A DNA stretch of 64,000 nucleotides from Cryptomeria japonica (GCF_030272615.1 NC_081406.1:258407386-258471385), one strand, 5' to 3'; shown: positions 1 through 12,959, counted from the first letter of the stretch. Program-made: numbers and translations. Notes: generated by a model from the letters alone, not told the origin.

Positions 1-428
1 CACGTCAACCTCTTGAAATAGCCTCTTACATATGCTTATTATAGCTATCATATGGCATCTAGCCAATTTGAGTGCCTGTGGACCAAAATAGTAGCCTTAT
101 GTTATAAATGTTGTCATAGGGACTCATGATGACTATCATAACCATCATACATGCACTTACAACTCCTAACAAGTGTCCAAGAAATCCAAAATAGGATATT
201 TCAAAGGGGGCACCTAGCTATTTTGTCATTTTCCTAGAAACAAACGATAATGGTAACTTTGCCTTTACATGAGTTCTTTCACAACCATTGGTTAAACAGT
301 TTCACCTCTTATGGGTAACATTAGGGGAAAAAATAATTGAAGGATTTACAAGGTTGATGGCACCTAAATTCTAACATGTCTACACTATCTTGTATTTATT
401 TATCTTCTCTAAACCATTTAACCACATC

Positions 429-1036
429 AACAATGAATGCATCCTTGCAAAATGTCTTGCTTTCATCTAGTGTAAGGGTGCCAAGAGTCATTTTTTTAGT
501 GTGAACTTAATAGGACCAAACAAATGGTGCCAATATATCAGGAAGGGTGGGCAAGTTCTAGTGCCAACCTTATTTCATGATCCAAGGGTCTTGATTCTTT
601 TGGGCTACATAGATCCAACAAAATCTTATAAAATATCTAAGAGAAAAAATAATTGAACTTTGATGTAATGATTCTCAATATCTATGGTATCTAAGAATAT
701 TTTGTTTGCATTGTGAATGATGTTGGGTTGACTCATGATAAATTATCTTTGTTTTATCGACTTTGACTATGCTAGCAATGAATTTATTCTTACAAAATAG
801 ATCATTTATATTTAGCATAAGTGTGCCAAGAGTTTGAGTCATATTTTTCATTCTATACCTTGTGGGACCAAATGGTCAATGCTACAATGGAGACCTCATT
901 TCATTACTAAAAGGTCTTAGTCCTATGATACACAAATCCAACAAAGTCTCTCAAAAGAACTAAAACCAAAAGTGTCAAACTTTAATAGATTAGTTCTCAA
1001 ATTTGTGGCACCTATGAATGTTTCATTTGTACCTAC
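429..1036. repeat. Diverged tandem duplication (~340 bp unit)
   Basis: The text from about 429 to 770 reappears, diverged, from about 771 to 1036. Shared landmarks in the same order are the words caatgaat, gtgccaagagt, aggaccaaa/gggaccaaa, tttcat, aggtctt, atccaacaaa and attctcaa/agttctcaa. No coding potential was seen in either copy. The offset is about 340 bp, so this is an old local duplication. Confidence 0.55.
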
Positions 1037-2039
1037 AAATAGATATTGAGTCCAAAAGTAAAGATCCTAAAGAATCAACACTTCCTAATAACCTTTTATT
1101 ATTCATTAACTTGAAGAACCAAATAATGCATATAAGAGGTAGTGGAAGGCAAACCCATCCTAGAAGCACAAATCATGCAAGAGAACCAATAAAAAAATCA
1201 AGAAAAATAATACTATGCTTTAAAGAAATTAACATAGGAGTGTTCATGAGGCAAAGTGGCTACTTTCCACCACTTTCATAACTTTACCCAAATATTTCAA
1301 CAATTGGGATAGTAAAAACCATAATGGAGGCACAATGCACAACTTTATCCACCTCAATAAACATCATGATCCAATTACTAGTAGTGGTTTAACTCTTGCC
1401 ACTTATCTCTTTAAATTGCCCAGTTAAAGCTATAACTTGATTACAACATGACCAATAAACATATACCTAAACTAGACACCATCCTTTAGCAAACAAGAGG
1501 AACTAATTTCTCAAAATCACTTGAGGTCAAACCTAACCTAATCACACGTGAAGATCTAAACTTTATTGAATAGTGTAATAAAAGAACACACCATCATTCT
1601 CACTAATTGATCTACATTTCATTAATATTAAAATATTTTTTAAATTATACAATAAGAACAAATAATTCTTATAACTTATAATAGATTGTGCGCACAAATT
1701 ATTGGCAAATCCATAAATTAACTAATATTTTTATCTTAGAAAATATTTTTTGAAATGTACAATAAAAAATAGAAATAAAAATTATTATAATTCAAAAGAA
1801 TAAATGATGGGAACAAATAAATGACAAATCCAAAATTTAAACAATATAATAACTAAATAGTGTTGCAGACCATGGGATGCATGGAGTCTTGAATGTGTTG
1901 TTGACATTTCATGCCCCCACAAAGGTCCATTAGTTATATCCAATTTGAAACATCTTAAACGGATCATTCTCCTCATACCTTGGGGGAAAAATCCCAATTG
2001 AAAAATCAATAAATTGGTTATCCTTTATCTGTTTGTAAG

Positions 2040-2510
2040 AACCCTTGGTTTTGAAACCTATCTATTGCCCCAACAAGGTTTCCACAACCACATCGATTCT
2101 TGACATGGTTTTCAAAACCCATTCAAGTCTCCATCACTTCGTTTTATTTTCATTGGCTTCATGTTCTTTACCCAATTTTCTCTAAGTTCTAGGCTTGTTG
2201 GCATTTTTTTCACAATTTCAAAACCATCGTTAGGTTATGATGAGGTTTCGAGAACTCATTCAAGTTCTAAAAAGTTATAATTCTTTCATTTCGGCTTAGT
2301 AAGAAAAAAAAATCTCTTGGTTATGAAACCCTTGTCAAATCCCGACATGGTTTTCAAAGCCTTTCTATGTTTCAACGAAGTCATCTTTCATTTCAATTTT
2401 GACTTTTTTAGATGGTTTCAAAACCCATGTGAGGTCCCAACAAGGTTCTCACCACCTCTTTGGGGGTCGACAAGGTTCCAAGAACCTTTAGTTGTTCCAT
2501 GCAATGGATA
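2040..2510. repeat. Degenerate short repeats around ggttttcaaaaccca
   Basis: The phrase ggtttt(c/g)aaaaccca followed by caag/agg and (c)caacaaggtt recurs about five times with variable spacing, for example near 2045, 2106, 2225, 2345 and 2415. The unit is too irregular for a clean satellite and has no recognisable coding sense. Confidence 0.4.
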
Positions 2511-4425
2511 AGGATGGGCAAAAGGATAAAAATGTGCACTTTCAACATGGCATATAGGCACAAGTTCACAAGAACAAAGGGGTGGGCCAACTTTCTAAGT
2601 GCGATAGCATGCTAGGATAGTACGTGTTATCCATGGCACGTCAACATGCTTCCATTGGCCATGTTTTAAAATTGATAAGAAGCTCTCTTCACCATGCAAT
2701 AGATTGATGATTGACATTCAAACTCAACCAACAACCATGGTGGTAGCATCTGGTTGCAAGTTTTGGCACGACAAGAAAAAATTTAATGCCCTGACACTCC
2801 CAACCACTATTTCTTAGTCAAAACAAAAGAATGGAGCCATTAAGGCACTTCCATACTTTTGCAAGCCCTAATTGTTATGGCCATGCTTGTTTATAGCCTA
2901 TGGATGCACTTCATATATGAGAGAATGATCTTAGAGGTGGCCTATTCTTGAAAAAAAACCTCCTTCCAACTACTAAAATTAATGCAAATCTCATCAATCT
3001 ATGTTAAAAGATCACCTCTAGGCTCCTACAAATTCGATTTGATCCTTCTTCTATAAACCCTAATTGGGTTAGTGATTGAACCTTCACTATAACATCTCAG
3101 TTATGCTTGAGTAATTTTGTAATCTTTCAGAGGGGTTCTTCCCCTCTCTTCCTTCAGTTCTCTATAGAGTGCCTTGCAATTATACACCTTTGTCATTGTA
3201 ACTCAACCTTGCCTTTAAATTCATGAAATTTCATCATTTTTTACCTCTTCTCTCCTTTGAATATGTCATGCAAATCTCTCTTGCTTTTGTATCTGAATGC
3301 TTTCTTCCCATTTTCTATGTATGAATGTTCTATTAACCATGTTTGTAGCTATTGGTTGTAAATATTTCCTTTCCTTTAGCATTCTATCAAACACTAATCC
3401 TCACATACACCTCTACAAACTAGTAAGATAGATAATTGAGTTAGCTCTTCTAGTTGTTTTCATTAATATACTATGTTGTCTTGGGCAAGAAGAAACATGT
3501 TCTACTCCTGGTGCATCAACACCCCTTTTGCTTTCTTGCATTTTCTCTTTCCCTTTCACTTGGCAAGCTAATAGGATGGGTTTGAGTAGGGCTTCTAAGT
3601 GTTGTGTTAGATTAACATTCTGCATCTAGATTTAATAGGAAGTTGGTCTTCTCGAGATATTCAACCTCATTCGCAAGTCTCTCACAAATTGAGGTTGTTT
3701 CCATTGTGTCATTAGAATGTTGGATTCAATATCCAACAAGGTGCAGTTTCATGTTTCAAGTACCAAATGGGATATATAGCTTGCTAACCACCTTACAAAG
3801 ATAGAAACAATATTTCTTGGACAATGTGAAAAGTGAATTTTACTATAAAATTGAATATAATCAAATCACTAAATGACAAATCTCATAAAACCTCGTAATC
3901 TTCGTGAACAATTATCAAACACTAAATCTTGTTCATACGGTATTAAATATTTATTTCCATGTCGAAAGGCATATTATGGCATAGAAACAAATGTTCTTTC
4001 ACCCTCACCCTCACCCTCTAGAGACAAATGGTTCCAAAATGCTATACAGTGCAATAGCCGAGGTGGGCTTGAAAATGTAGCACGGGCTTAGGTTCATTGA
4101 ATTTGGTTTAGAATGAATGGCTGTAGCCTGTAACTATATTCTACTCTAGAATCATGGACTGGTATGAAATGTAAACAAATACTTGTATCTGTAGAAGTCA
4201 ATGTGCAATGCCAACACTAATTCCAAGAGCTTTCACGAGTGGTGGCATTGGAAGGAGCAAAAACCACAGTGCTGATTCATAAATGTTTATTTGTTTGTCA
4301 TAGATACATTATCATCTAGAAAGCTTTAAATAAGTCCATTCCATCTTTCCCCTGCAGTAGGAGCCAATATGACTAAATATAAGCCACCATTCTCATGCCC
4401 GTCCATGTGAATAAGATTCCCCTGG

Positions 4426-4600
4426 ACCCACAAAACTTCTCCAAGGTGATTATTCTGCCCAGGTTGTGTTTGGTACATATCTTTGTGACCCACAATACTT
4501 GTCCAAGGTAATTATTCTGCCCAGGTTTTTCTTTTTGGAATCTTTGTAACCCACAATACTTGTCCAGGGAATTATACTCTCCAGGACTTGAGGGATGTGA
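4426..4600. repeat. Three ~61-bp tandem repeats
   Basis: Units start at the word acccacaa at 4426, 4488 and 4549, so the period is 61-62 bp. Each carries a ccaagg/ccaggg word and the first two share attattctgcccaggt. They lie 3' of the DCN1-like gene, which reads away toward them from the other side. The minus-strand reading frames across them simply reflect the repeat. Confidence 0.6.
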
Positions 4601-5040
4601 TTCATGCAAGCCCTTACCTGGTGGTTCCAAGGGGAAAGCATATTGAAATTTCTGTTTAACTAAAACTATGGCTTCCACAGAAATTATTGCAGTTCCTCCT
4701 ATCTACAGGTTTGCAGGATTGTGGACCTACTGACAGATAATTATATTTAAAATAACGATAATCCATAAGTAAATTGTAATCTGATACAAAACAAATGCAC
4801 ATTTATTCTGTCCAGGACTTGAGGTGTGTGATTCATGCAAGCCCTTATTTAGCAGTTCCATGGAGGAGGCATATCAAAACTGTGTGTGTAACTAATCTAT
4901 GGTTCCATAGAAATTACCGCATTTCTTCATATCAACAGGTTTTCCAGGATTATGGACCTATTGACAAATAATAATTTTTAAAATAACAATTATCCTTAAG
5001 TAAATTGTGATCTGATACAGAACGAATACACATTCCCTGC
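4579..5040. repeat. Tandem duplication, ~231-bp unit
   Basis: The block starting with ccaggacttgag at about 4582 recurs at about 4812. The two share gtgattcatgcaagccctta, then a g(g/c)ttcca block, ggacctac/attgaca, aaaataac, aagtaaattgt and atctgatac in the same order. The divergence indicates an old duplication. It lies downstream of the DCN1-like gene and no gene is visible in it. Confidence 0.6.
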
Positions 5041-5890
5041 AGCACCTGTTAAGCTACTGCTCCACCTACAGTTTGAAATTGTAAAAAAACTTGATTGAAC
5101 CTCTACCCTCTACAGCCTGTGTCTTTCTTCCCCTAAGTTTAATAAAAGCGCATCCTTTTTAATGAAATACAAACTCTAAGGAATATTTTATGCTCTCTTT
5201 CACGTTTCAGGCTCCTCATTGTCATACATGTTTCCCTTTTTATTTGAACACCTTACCATCTTGAATGCAGATCTTGCATTCCGATTAACCCAGCACCTAT
5301 ATTGCGTGTTAGCCTTAAAATTTAAGTATGAATACAAGAAATATAACATGTGCTGCTGAGTCATTAGGCATGAAATAACAGATCTAGAGTTCATGTAATC
5401 ACAATCTATTTAATAATTTAACTAAATGATTTAGCTCCTACATCTTTACAAAAGGCAATTACATGACATCCTAAATACCAGTTCACTGTCTAATTCATAT
5501 ATAAAGTTCAAGAGTAACAAGCATTCACGCATTTACTATATTTTACAACAGTACAAATAGGAAAAATCATTAAATCTATTTATATACTTATTAATTTTAT
5601 GTACATAAGTTACAAATACTTTATTTTCACAATATTGAAAGATTTCTATATGACAAGCTAGAACATAACAAGTCATCAGATGGACCACCACACTGTTCTC
5701 ATCCCAAGTTACTGTCCCAATATGGAGAAAAATAGATTAATAGTTAGAACTGAGAACCAAGCATCAGAACCGGAAATGACAATTGACAGATTTTTAAAAA
5801 GAAATGTCATTTCCCATAAGTAATCTTTATAACCGAGTTTCAGAAGCAAAAGCAATATATGCATCTGGTTAGTGCTAAGTAGTGTTTGTC

Positions 5891-8800
5891 TCAACTCGGC
5901 CTCTTTTGTGCCCATTCAACATAATCATCCAAAAGCAAAGGCCATGCATCAGATGAATCATAATTATCAAAGCTTGGATAATTGATCTGTATCAAAACTT
6001 AAAAAGACATTAACAATCATCATAAATATAAATTATCTAAAAAGTCAAAAAACAATCGGATGTGCATATCAAGCATACGCTGCATACCTTATCAAAAAAG
6101 CTTAGAAAACACTGCCACTGGTCAAGAATAATGGCTTTACAATCCTCCTGATTCTAAAAACATGAACAAACTTCAGTCAAAAAACAGACTGCAGACAAAT
6201 CACAGGAAAAATGAAAGCAAACTTCAAGATACAAGATACAAGATGAGAAACGATGCATTTAAATAACGTTACTTCAGTCAAAAAACAGACTGCAGACAAA
6301 ACACATGAAATATGAAAGCAAACTTCAAGATACAAGATGAAAAACAATGCATTTCAAATAATGTTATTGAGCTTTGAAGTGCTCTCTGTATTTGAGAGAT
6401 ACACCCAATTAAGCCTAGAATACCTTCAAAAATTCTATCAAAGATTCAACCTGAGCAGGATTACGATTTCCTAATACCAGCTTCAGCAACTCACAGACAC
6501 TTTCTATGTCCAGATATTTTTGTCCATCTTCTGTATGATAAAAAATGTTGCAAAACGGTTATGAAAATAAAGAAAACTAAATGAATATTTGAATGAGATG
6601 AGACACTGAAAAATAAGGAAGTAAATACCTGTCAGACAGTACTGGAAAGAGTAAGTATAAAAGTCCCAGAAGCTTTGTGAACGCATGACCTTAACAATGT
6701 GCAATACAGTAAAATAATCAGACTGGGAACAAAAGATATTACTCCACTTAAGGAGTGAGTCAGATTCAACATTTTCACATGCCTATATATATGACTTCCT
6801 ATGTAATCTCGTATACATATTTGACATTCTTGGAAGGTTTGTAAATTCAGAAAGAGTTTCTTAAACACAGAACCTCTTCACCTCTTGCTCTAATGCAGGA
6901 AGTGAATTCTTCAACTTATCAATGGTATTGACTTTCAATGATTGAAGGCCTCTGTGCCACTCCTCCTATAGCACAACATACAATAAGATATAATTTGGAA
7001 AGGCTTCTAAAGATTAACTGCAGTTGACATATGCATGTACATGGTAGTATACTTAATCAGATAGAAAACATACCAATGTAAAATATCCCTGCCGTGCAGC
7101 TCGCATCTTCCTGAAAATATAAACTTTGCTCATCAGAATTCAGATGCCAAATATCATTTAAATTGGAAAAATGGTAAATCCAAATACATTTAGCTTACCA
7201 AGCAAGCATTAGGAGTTTGACATCCATTATCTCAATTTTCAGATCCATGCACAATCTTTCTATTGTTTCAGGGCTGCTAGCCATGTTTCAAAAGTCAGAT
7301 CATTTAAAGAAACATTAATGACACAATGCATGTTACTAAATGCAAACTTAAGACCTCTTCACATGTTGATCTCTAACAAAAAGGAATTTGTTGATAATTA
7401 CAATATAATAAGGTCCATGGGATTATCAGGTCCTATCTCATTAGCACACCCAAGAAAGGATAGGATGTCAAATGGGGAGGAAAATGGTTATCTGGAAGAA
7501 CTTATAGCATTTGTTTAGCTCAACAGTTCTAAGGCCCAACTGATACTGTATGATGATTATTTTTGGTTTGATTAGACACAGCATGTCTGTCTTATTAATA
7601 TTTCAAAAACAGTTATATGCCATTGTGCACATCTAAGGTAGAAATGTCATGATTAGGGTAAATGGTCAGAAATAAATTGCAAATTGATTGTTCTTTCTTG
7701 TCATTTGTGTAAGCAGAATTGTCAATATGTAAACCCAAGAAGGTTATTTGTTCTACAAAAACAAAATAGCCGATACAGATTGAGGCCAGCAGAGTAATTT
7801 CAAAATAAAATCACTTAGACTAGAATATTCATAGAGTGCTAGGGCTATGCGTTTTATCAAATAGTAGAACTCTTACCCTATAACATCAGGCGAGTCCTTG
7901 TCTGCATATCGCTGAAATATAGAGTCTATTTGCTTCAAATCCTTATCAGCTCCTTTGCTAGCTGTTGTTCAGACCACAGGCAAAATTATTAGGAAGTAAA
8001 GCAGGTCCGCTCTACATGAAACATCAACATAATAGTGGTCAAGCACATTCAATTTTTCAGAACTTCGGTTCAATAGTGAATGTAGGATTATTTTCAACGA
8101 AGTCAAAATGGTCAGTAGAGACGACAATTCCTTAAAACAATTTCCATTTTGACTACAAATGACCAATGACATCAGATTTGAATGAGTTGTCTTAATAATG
8201 CAGATAAAAGCAAGGTTAAAGAAAACTTTCAAAACTGATACAGCTCAAAATATCCAGTTAGAATATTTTCAAAATCTATGTTTAGACAAATCACTACACT
8301 TCAAAAAAAAAAGGAAAAATATTTATCTTCCAGGCTGTATAGTTGGACATGAATTGCATATAAATAAGAAATTTGGTTCAGTTATGCTGCATATTAATGT
8401 TTTTAGGTTGGAACCGAGTTCGAACTTAACTAAAACAAGCTTCATAGAAACATAACTAAAACAAGCTTCATAGAAACATGAATCTCCTAGGGTTTTCAGT
8501 CTAATATTCAGTTGAACCCCATTAAATCAATTTGCACAAGCTCAAGAGGTAGAAGAATTGAGGCTCTCTACAGGCTCACATTCCAGAAGGCATGATAAAG
8601 TTGCGAATCGGTTAACTGGGTAAATTTCCAATCAACTTGCTCGGTAGGGTGCAAACTAAACAGTTCAGGCCAAGTGAAAGTACTAAGTGAATTTGACTGA
8701 AGAGAAAGCCCTCAATTCTAGCAATTACACAGTAGCTTATTCTTAAAAGGGTAATTTGATAAATTGCCCGAATTTAAACCTAAATCATCAAACCCCTGCT

Positions 8801-8935
8801 ATTACATCGCCCTACAAAACTCAATTCAGTGTAAAAAATATATTTAACTGTATAAGATCAGAAAATCTCCATACCCCAGAAGTTGTGACCCTCAGCGTTT
8901 CCCCCTCCTGTCTTTCTTGATGGATTGAGACCCAT
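5891..8935 (-). CDS. DCN1-like protein (cullin neddylation co-E3), nine exons
   Basis: The product is a scaffold-type E3 for attaching NEDD8/RUB to cullins, acting with the E2 RCE1/UBC12 in nucleus and cytosol. Exons on the minus strand are 8935-8875, 7961-7877, 7273-7199, 7110-7074, 6965-6882, 6689-6629, 6530-6424, 6153-6088 and 5986-5891. All introns are GT-AG and all phases join, giving 672 nt and 223 residues. Visible blocks in order are IGPETIERLCMDL, MLAWKMRAARQGYF with EEWHRGL (EF-hand-like N half), WDFYTYSFQYCL, YLDIESVCELLKLVLG, ILDQWQCFL and DAWPLLLDDYVEW near the C end. The last two blocks keep the Asp/Ala/Asp residues of the cullin-binding patch as I recall it from the family. No UBA domain is seen, so it resembles the shorter plant DCN1-like class. 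An alternative exon-6 acceptor (start 6722) would add 11 residues in frame. The chosen one fits the family spacing. No stop or frameshift was found, so the gene is probably functional. Confidence 0.9.
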
Positions 8936-9770
8936 CCTTACAAATTCTTCACAATTTATTGACTGACAGGCATAAAAGTTTTGTTACAAGTAAGAATTAA
9001 ACCCTTCAAAAAATGCATCCTAAGATTTCTCCTCTCTGATAGATGATGATTTGCGTATGATGTTTATTGGGTAGCTAGTGGGTGTTGAAGGTATGCGATA
9101 TATTGTCACTTTCATTGTCATGGCCGCCTGAATATCAATATTTAAAACCGGAGTGTTTATATATTGTTCTGAATGCATTGTAGCGGAAGGTGGACACTGC
9201 AAGAAAAGCATTACCGTGTACCTTTCCATCGCTGGCACTAGAATTAATATGAATAGTTTAGGGATGCTCCGTTTGTTTCTTCTACAACAATTCGAGAAAT
9301 CCTCAAGAGATGAAGTGCAAGAGTGAATTGAGCATTTCTTTGTTTGTTTTGTTTCCACTAGGTCGCCTAAAGCTAGTGCTAATCGGCTTGAAGTGGATGT
9401 ACAGGGTCTCGTATTAGTATTATTGGTCCGAATATCAAGTATTTATTAGTTTTGTTAACTGCAATAAATGAAGAAATAAATCTTGAAATAAATTTTTTTT
9501 CTATGATTTTTAAAATTACATAAGAATTAATTATATATTCATTTTTTTCTTCTTTTTTAATTTTCTCTATCTTTTTTTTTCTATAACATTATTATATTCT
9601 TAAGGCAGGAATACTTATGCATTCACTGTATTCTATATTTTCAATTAGTTTAGCAAATCATTTGATAGGATTAAATTTTTTTGAACAAAAAATCTATATT
9701 TCATATTTAATTTTTATTTTAAATGATTATAAAAATATGACTTTTTTTTATTTTTATTTTTTTCTTGTAC
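8936..9770. other. Upstream region of the DCN1-like gene; one doubtful small ORF
   Basis: The 5' UTR and promoter of the DCN1-like gene must lie here, but no TATA box or other element could be fixed. A minus-strand frame at 9020-9358 (112 codons) has no recognisable motif and skewed composition, and I do not accept it as a gene. From about 9480 to 9770 the DNA becomes very AT-rich. Confidence 0.4.
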
Positions 9771-9771
9771 A

Positions 9772-9902
9772 ACTTGAGTTGGTCTAGTGGTGGAGAACTT
9801 GTGCTCTTGGAAGAGAGGTCACAAGTTCAAATCCCACAAGGGGGTAAGGTATGTACACCTTATGGCTTCGGCCCACTTGAGTTGGTCTAGTGGTGGAGAA
9901 CT
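9772..9902 (+). repeat. tRNA-related SINE head with a partial second copy
   Basis: From 9772 the text has a box-A-like GGTCTAGTGGTGG (9781-9793). About 30 bp later it has a box-B-like AGTTCAAATCCC (near 9824-9835), with the spacing of a tRNA-type internal RNA polymerase III promoter. The first 28 bases are repeated at 9875-9902, where the second copy breaks off. It does not fold into a complete tRNA that I can support, because the acceptor stem does not pair, so a SINE head or tRNA pseudogene is more likely. No A-rich tail was identified. Confidence 0.5.
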
Positions 9903-9995
9903 ATACAAAACAGGATACTAACTCTTACACACACCTACCCTAACCAAACAACCAAGTTATCTTCAAAAACAATCAAACTATAGAAGCCCCCCAAA

Positions 9996-10571
9996 CTATA
10001 TCAACCTAACAATTGTAGAGACCCTCTCCCCAATGTCCACCACCTTATCAATACTATTGCCAGAGAGCCACCCCAGATTTTCCTCCATCATCTTGCGAAA
10101 TGGTGAGAATTCCCCATTAATGACTCTGACATGAAATACCTCCCAAGCCTCTGCCATGAAATTCGCCTTCTTTTTTCGCAACTCTGTGCCTGCCACCTAC
10201 TCTTCGTCTTTCGAGTCTGAGACCTCTACCTTTGACAGCAGGCGCTCCGGGTTGAAGAAGGGGTCCGGGATGCTCGCCCACTCTTCTTCTACTTCCATAA
10301 CTGCGCTTCCAACCACCTTCACGTCACATTCCCGGACAAACCGTGCAATTATCTCCACCACTGCTTCCTTGGATGGTTTCACATCCACTAATAGGCAAAG
10401 CACAATCTCATAAATGTGGTCGTCACACCAGTGCCTTTCTTTGCTAAGGGCATCTTGAACTAATGCCACGATCGCTGCTTGACCCTCAACATCAATGTCG
10501 AAGAGCCGATCACACTGCTCTTCCAGGGATTCCTCCCGACATAAGCAACTGAGCCCGAAATAGTGCACCAT
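9996..10571 (-). pseudogene. Unidentified reading frame, one internal stop
   Basis: The minus-strand frame starts at the ATG at 10571. It runs 124 codons to a TAG at 10197-10199 and then continues in the same frame for 66 more residues. If read through it would encode about 190 residues. It is more GC-rich than its surroundings. The product is acidic and predicted mostly helical, with repeated hydrophobic runs such as IVALVQDAL and YEIVLCLLVDV, and a WASIPDPFF segment. I do not recognise the family. The isolated stop, the higher GC and the lack of introns fit a decayed host-gene fragment or retrocopy. A functional short protein ending at 10197 cannot be excluded. Confidence 0.4.
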
Positions 10572-10844
10572 GGATGCAAAATGCTAAAAGTAATAGAGCA
10601 AACAATTTCACAAAAACCCCTCAAAGTAGAATTATTTATATGTTTTTTATGAAATTAGAAATAATAATTAAAAGTTGTTAGAATTATTTTAAGTTATTAG
10701 ATGTTGCTTATATTTTTTTATATTCACCCTAAATGCACAAATACATCATCTTTCATAAATTCAAACTCCAATTACTCTTGATGAATTCCTTCTCACTATC
10801 ACACAACAAAAAATTGAATCATACGGGTGACTAAATGTATAGAT

Positions 10845-11248
10845 AATATGATGTAATAATTAAGAAATATAATGTATAATTAGTTAATTATATATTAAGA
10901 AAATAATTAATTTTAATATTATTATGATTTTTAAATATCCCTCTCCTCCCCTCTATCTTTCACAAATTATATCTATCTATCTACCTCTCTATCTTACTCT
11001 AGTTATCTCTCTAACCTCTACTTCTTTATATCTCTATCCCTCCCCTAATATGATGTAATAATTAAGAAATATAATGTATAATTAGTTAATTATATATTAA
11101 GAAAATAATTAATTTTAATAATATTATGATTTTAAAATATCTCTCTCCTCCCCTCTATCTTTCACAAATTATATCTATCTATCTACCTCTCTATCTTACT
11201 CTCGTTATCTCTCTAACCTCTACTTCTTTATATCTCTATCTCTCCCCT
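10845..11248. repeat. 202-bp tandem duplication
   Basis: The segment starting aatatgatgtaataattaag at about 10845 is repeated almost exactly from about 11047. The copy includes the attagttaattatatattaa stretch, the ccctctcctcccctctatc stretch and the atctatctatctacctctc stretch. Only scattered single-base differences are seen, so this is a fairly recent local duplication. Confidence 0.85.
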
Positions 11249-11490
11249 AATCCCCCTCATCCATCTCTCAATTTCTTTCTATCCATATTTTTCTCTTCCT
11301 CTATCTCTATCTCGTTATCCCTTTCTAGATCCCTTTTTTTTCTCACTAAATCACCCACTATTTATATCTTAGATTTTCTCATTCTCCCTCTCCCTCTCTA
11401 TGTATTGAGATATCTCTCTCTCCCCCATATCTCCCTCCCTCACTTTATCTTCATATCTACATCTATCTTCCTCTTTCCCCCTCCCACCTT
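11120..11490. repeat. Pyrimidine-rich CT/ATCT low-complexity tract
   Basis: Imperfect runs of ctctctatc, ccctc and atctatct continue past the end of the 202-bp duplication. The long plus-strand reading frame across it (rich in Leu, Ser, Ile and Pro) is a product of the composition and is not a gene. Confidence 0.75.
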
Positions 11491-11499
11491 ATTGGTGGG

Positions 11500-12540
11500 A
11501 ACTTGATGCATTGTGTCTCTTGTTTTTGTTTGAAAAGACTATATATTTATATGTTAATTTTGAATTGAAACAAAAAGACTTCTCCAAAAGATATTACTTT
11601 TCAAAAGAATACTATTTGTTATTAATATTTTTTTTTTAAATGAATAAATAACTAATGTCAAGAGGCATTCTAAATAGTAGCAAGGGGTGGAGTACTTTTA
11701 CATTTAAGCTTAAATTGACAACCATTTACATGTCAAAATATTAATATTAATTATAAACATAATATTTTCAAAATAAACATCACATAAAAACAAAGATATG
11801 CCCTCAACATAGTTATAAGTTGTATATACATATAAAATAAAAAATAATCTAATATTTCATAGTAAATATTTTTTTAGTTATTAGTAGACTTTAAGACTAA
11901 TAAATTTAGTTAAAATACATATATATATTATTAGTTTTTTATTTTTCTATTTTTTTTAGATAATGAAAAGAAGTTTAAAATTTAAATATGAAAAATTGGA
12001 TGTAAATAATCTTAGAAATTAGAATAGGGAAGAAAAAAAATATAGATACACTAAAATTTAAATGTCAATATAAATTTTAAGGTAAATAAAATAGTTTTAA
12101 TTATATCTCTCGCCCTTTCTTTACATATATATATTTTTAAAATAAACTTCTTATATATACAAATAAAATATGTTTTAAAAAAATAATCTACCATTTCATA
12201 ATTACAATGTATAATGAATATATTTTTAATTATTAATTAGTAGACATTAAAATATTAATTCAATTAAAAAATGTATTTTATAATTTTTTATTTTAAATGA
12301 TTTTTAAATAATTATAAGAAGTTTAAAATTGAAATAAAATAAATAAATTGAATTTAGAAATTGGAACAAAAAATTGTATTAGGGAAGAAAATAAATAATT
12401 TAATTATAATAAAATTTAAATGTCCTTGTACGTAGTAAATATAATTTTAAGAGGTCATGAAGAACCTTTTAGTTGTTGTCACTTTATACAACTGCTCATG
12501 TATGTTGTATGAGATCAATTGAGCCCACCCAAAGAAATAT
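11500..12540. other. AT-rich DNA without genes
   Basis: Very AT-rich, with poly-A/T runs and no coding frame. Two related passages (near 11880-12080 and 12180-12420) share words such as tattagtagac, gaagtttaaaat and aaaatttaaatgtc, suggesting an old tandem duplication of roughly 350 bp. Confidence 0.4.
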
Positions 12541-12543
12541 CAC

Positions 12544-12915
12544 CCTTTAAGATGGTGGTGATGCAGTAAAACATCTATGGATAGTAGTTTTAGATTCTTC
12601 CTTATTGAATCCTCTGTAGAGTATGGTTATTACATCTACCACTACATCCTTGAAATCTAATCCACATACTTTATCTAAAACCTTAGTTGTAGTTTTCCTT
12701 TCTTCTTTCAACCATATTATGTTCAAGTGTTCCTTGTTCTTATCAACACTCCTCAAATATTCTTCTAGAGTTTCATTCTCACTAATTTAGAAGACAATGT
12801 CATATTGAGGGATCTCAAAGGTTTGAGCTACCATGTTTGGAGAAAGGTCTACTATTACATTGCCCTTATCATTTATGTAGTGTTTGGTAACTTGGTTAAA
12901 ATGTTGGGAAATGGT
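12544..12915 (-). pseudogene. Decayed plant transposon-type ORF fragment, unidentified
   Basis: Read on the minus strand from about 12915 with one stop, the frame contains INDKGNVIVDLSPNMVAQ, then SENETLEEYLRSVDK, then VLDKVCGLDFKDVVVDVI. It ends at 12547. Further upstream (to about 13180) another frame holds related-looking but broken text. The style (short acidic helical segments, no introns, broken frame) suggests a retroelement-encoded protein, but I cannot name the domain. It is surely non-functional as it stands. Confidence 0.35.
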
Positions 12916-12959
12916 CATATGATCAAATCAAGACTTTGTATTGCTTGAAGGAAGGTGTG

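Larger units (their letters stand above)
1..4370. other. Gene-free intergenic DNA
   Basis: No reading frame in this stretch looks like a protein, and none shows splice-joined homology to a family I know. It is moderately AT-rich. It contains a diverged direct duplication near 0.43-1.04 kb and degenerate short repeats near 2.0-2.5 kb, which are listed separately. It is probably decayed transposon sequence, but I see no LTR end, primer site or terminal repeat that would name it. Confidence 0.6.

Noticed and set aside
4373-4678. Minus-strand 101-codon frame
   Set aside because: Its repeated LDKYCG/LGRIITL segments come from the 61-bp tandem repeats.
9020-9358. 112-codon minus-strand frame upstream of the DCN1-like gene
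   Set aside because: No motif, no homology-like pattern. It lies where the 5' UTR and promoter are expected.
9772-9850. A functional tRNA gene
   Set aside because: Only box-A- and box-B-like words are present. The acceptor and anticodon stems do not pair convincingly.
11126-11506. 126-codon Leu/Ser/Ile-rich plus frame, membrane-like
   Set aside because: Composition artefact of the pyrimidine tract.
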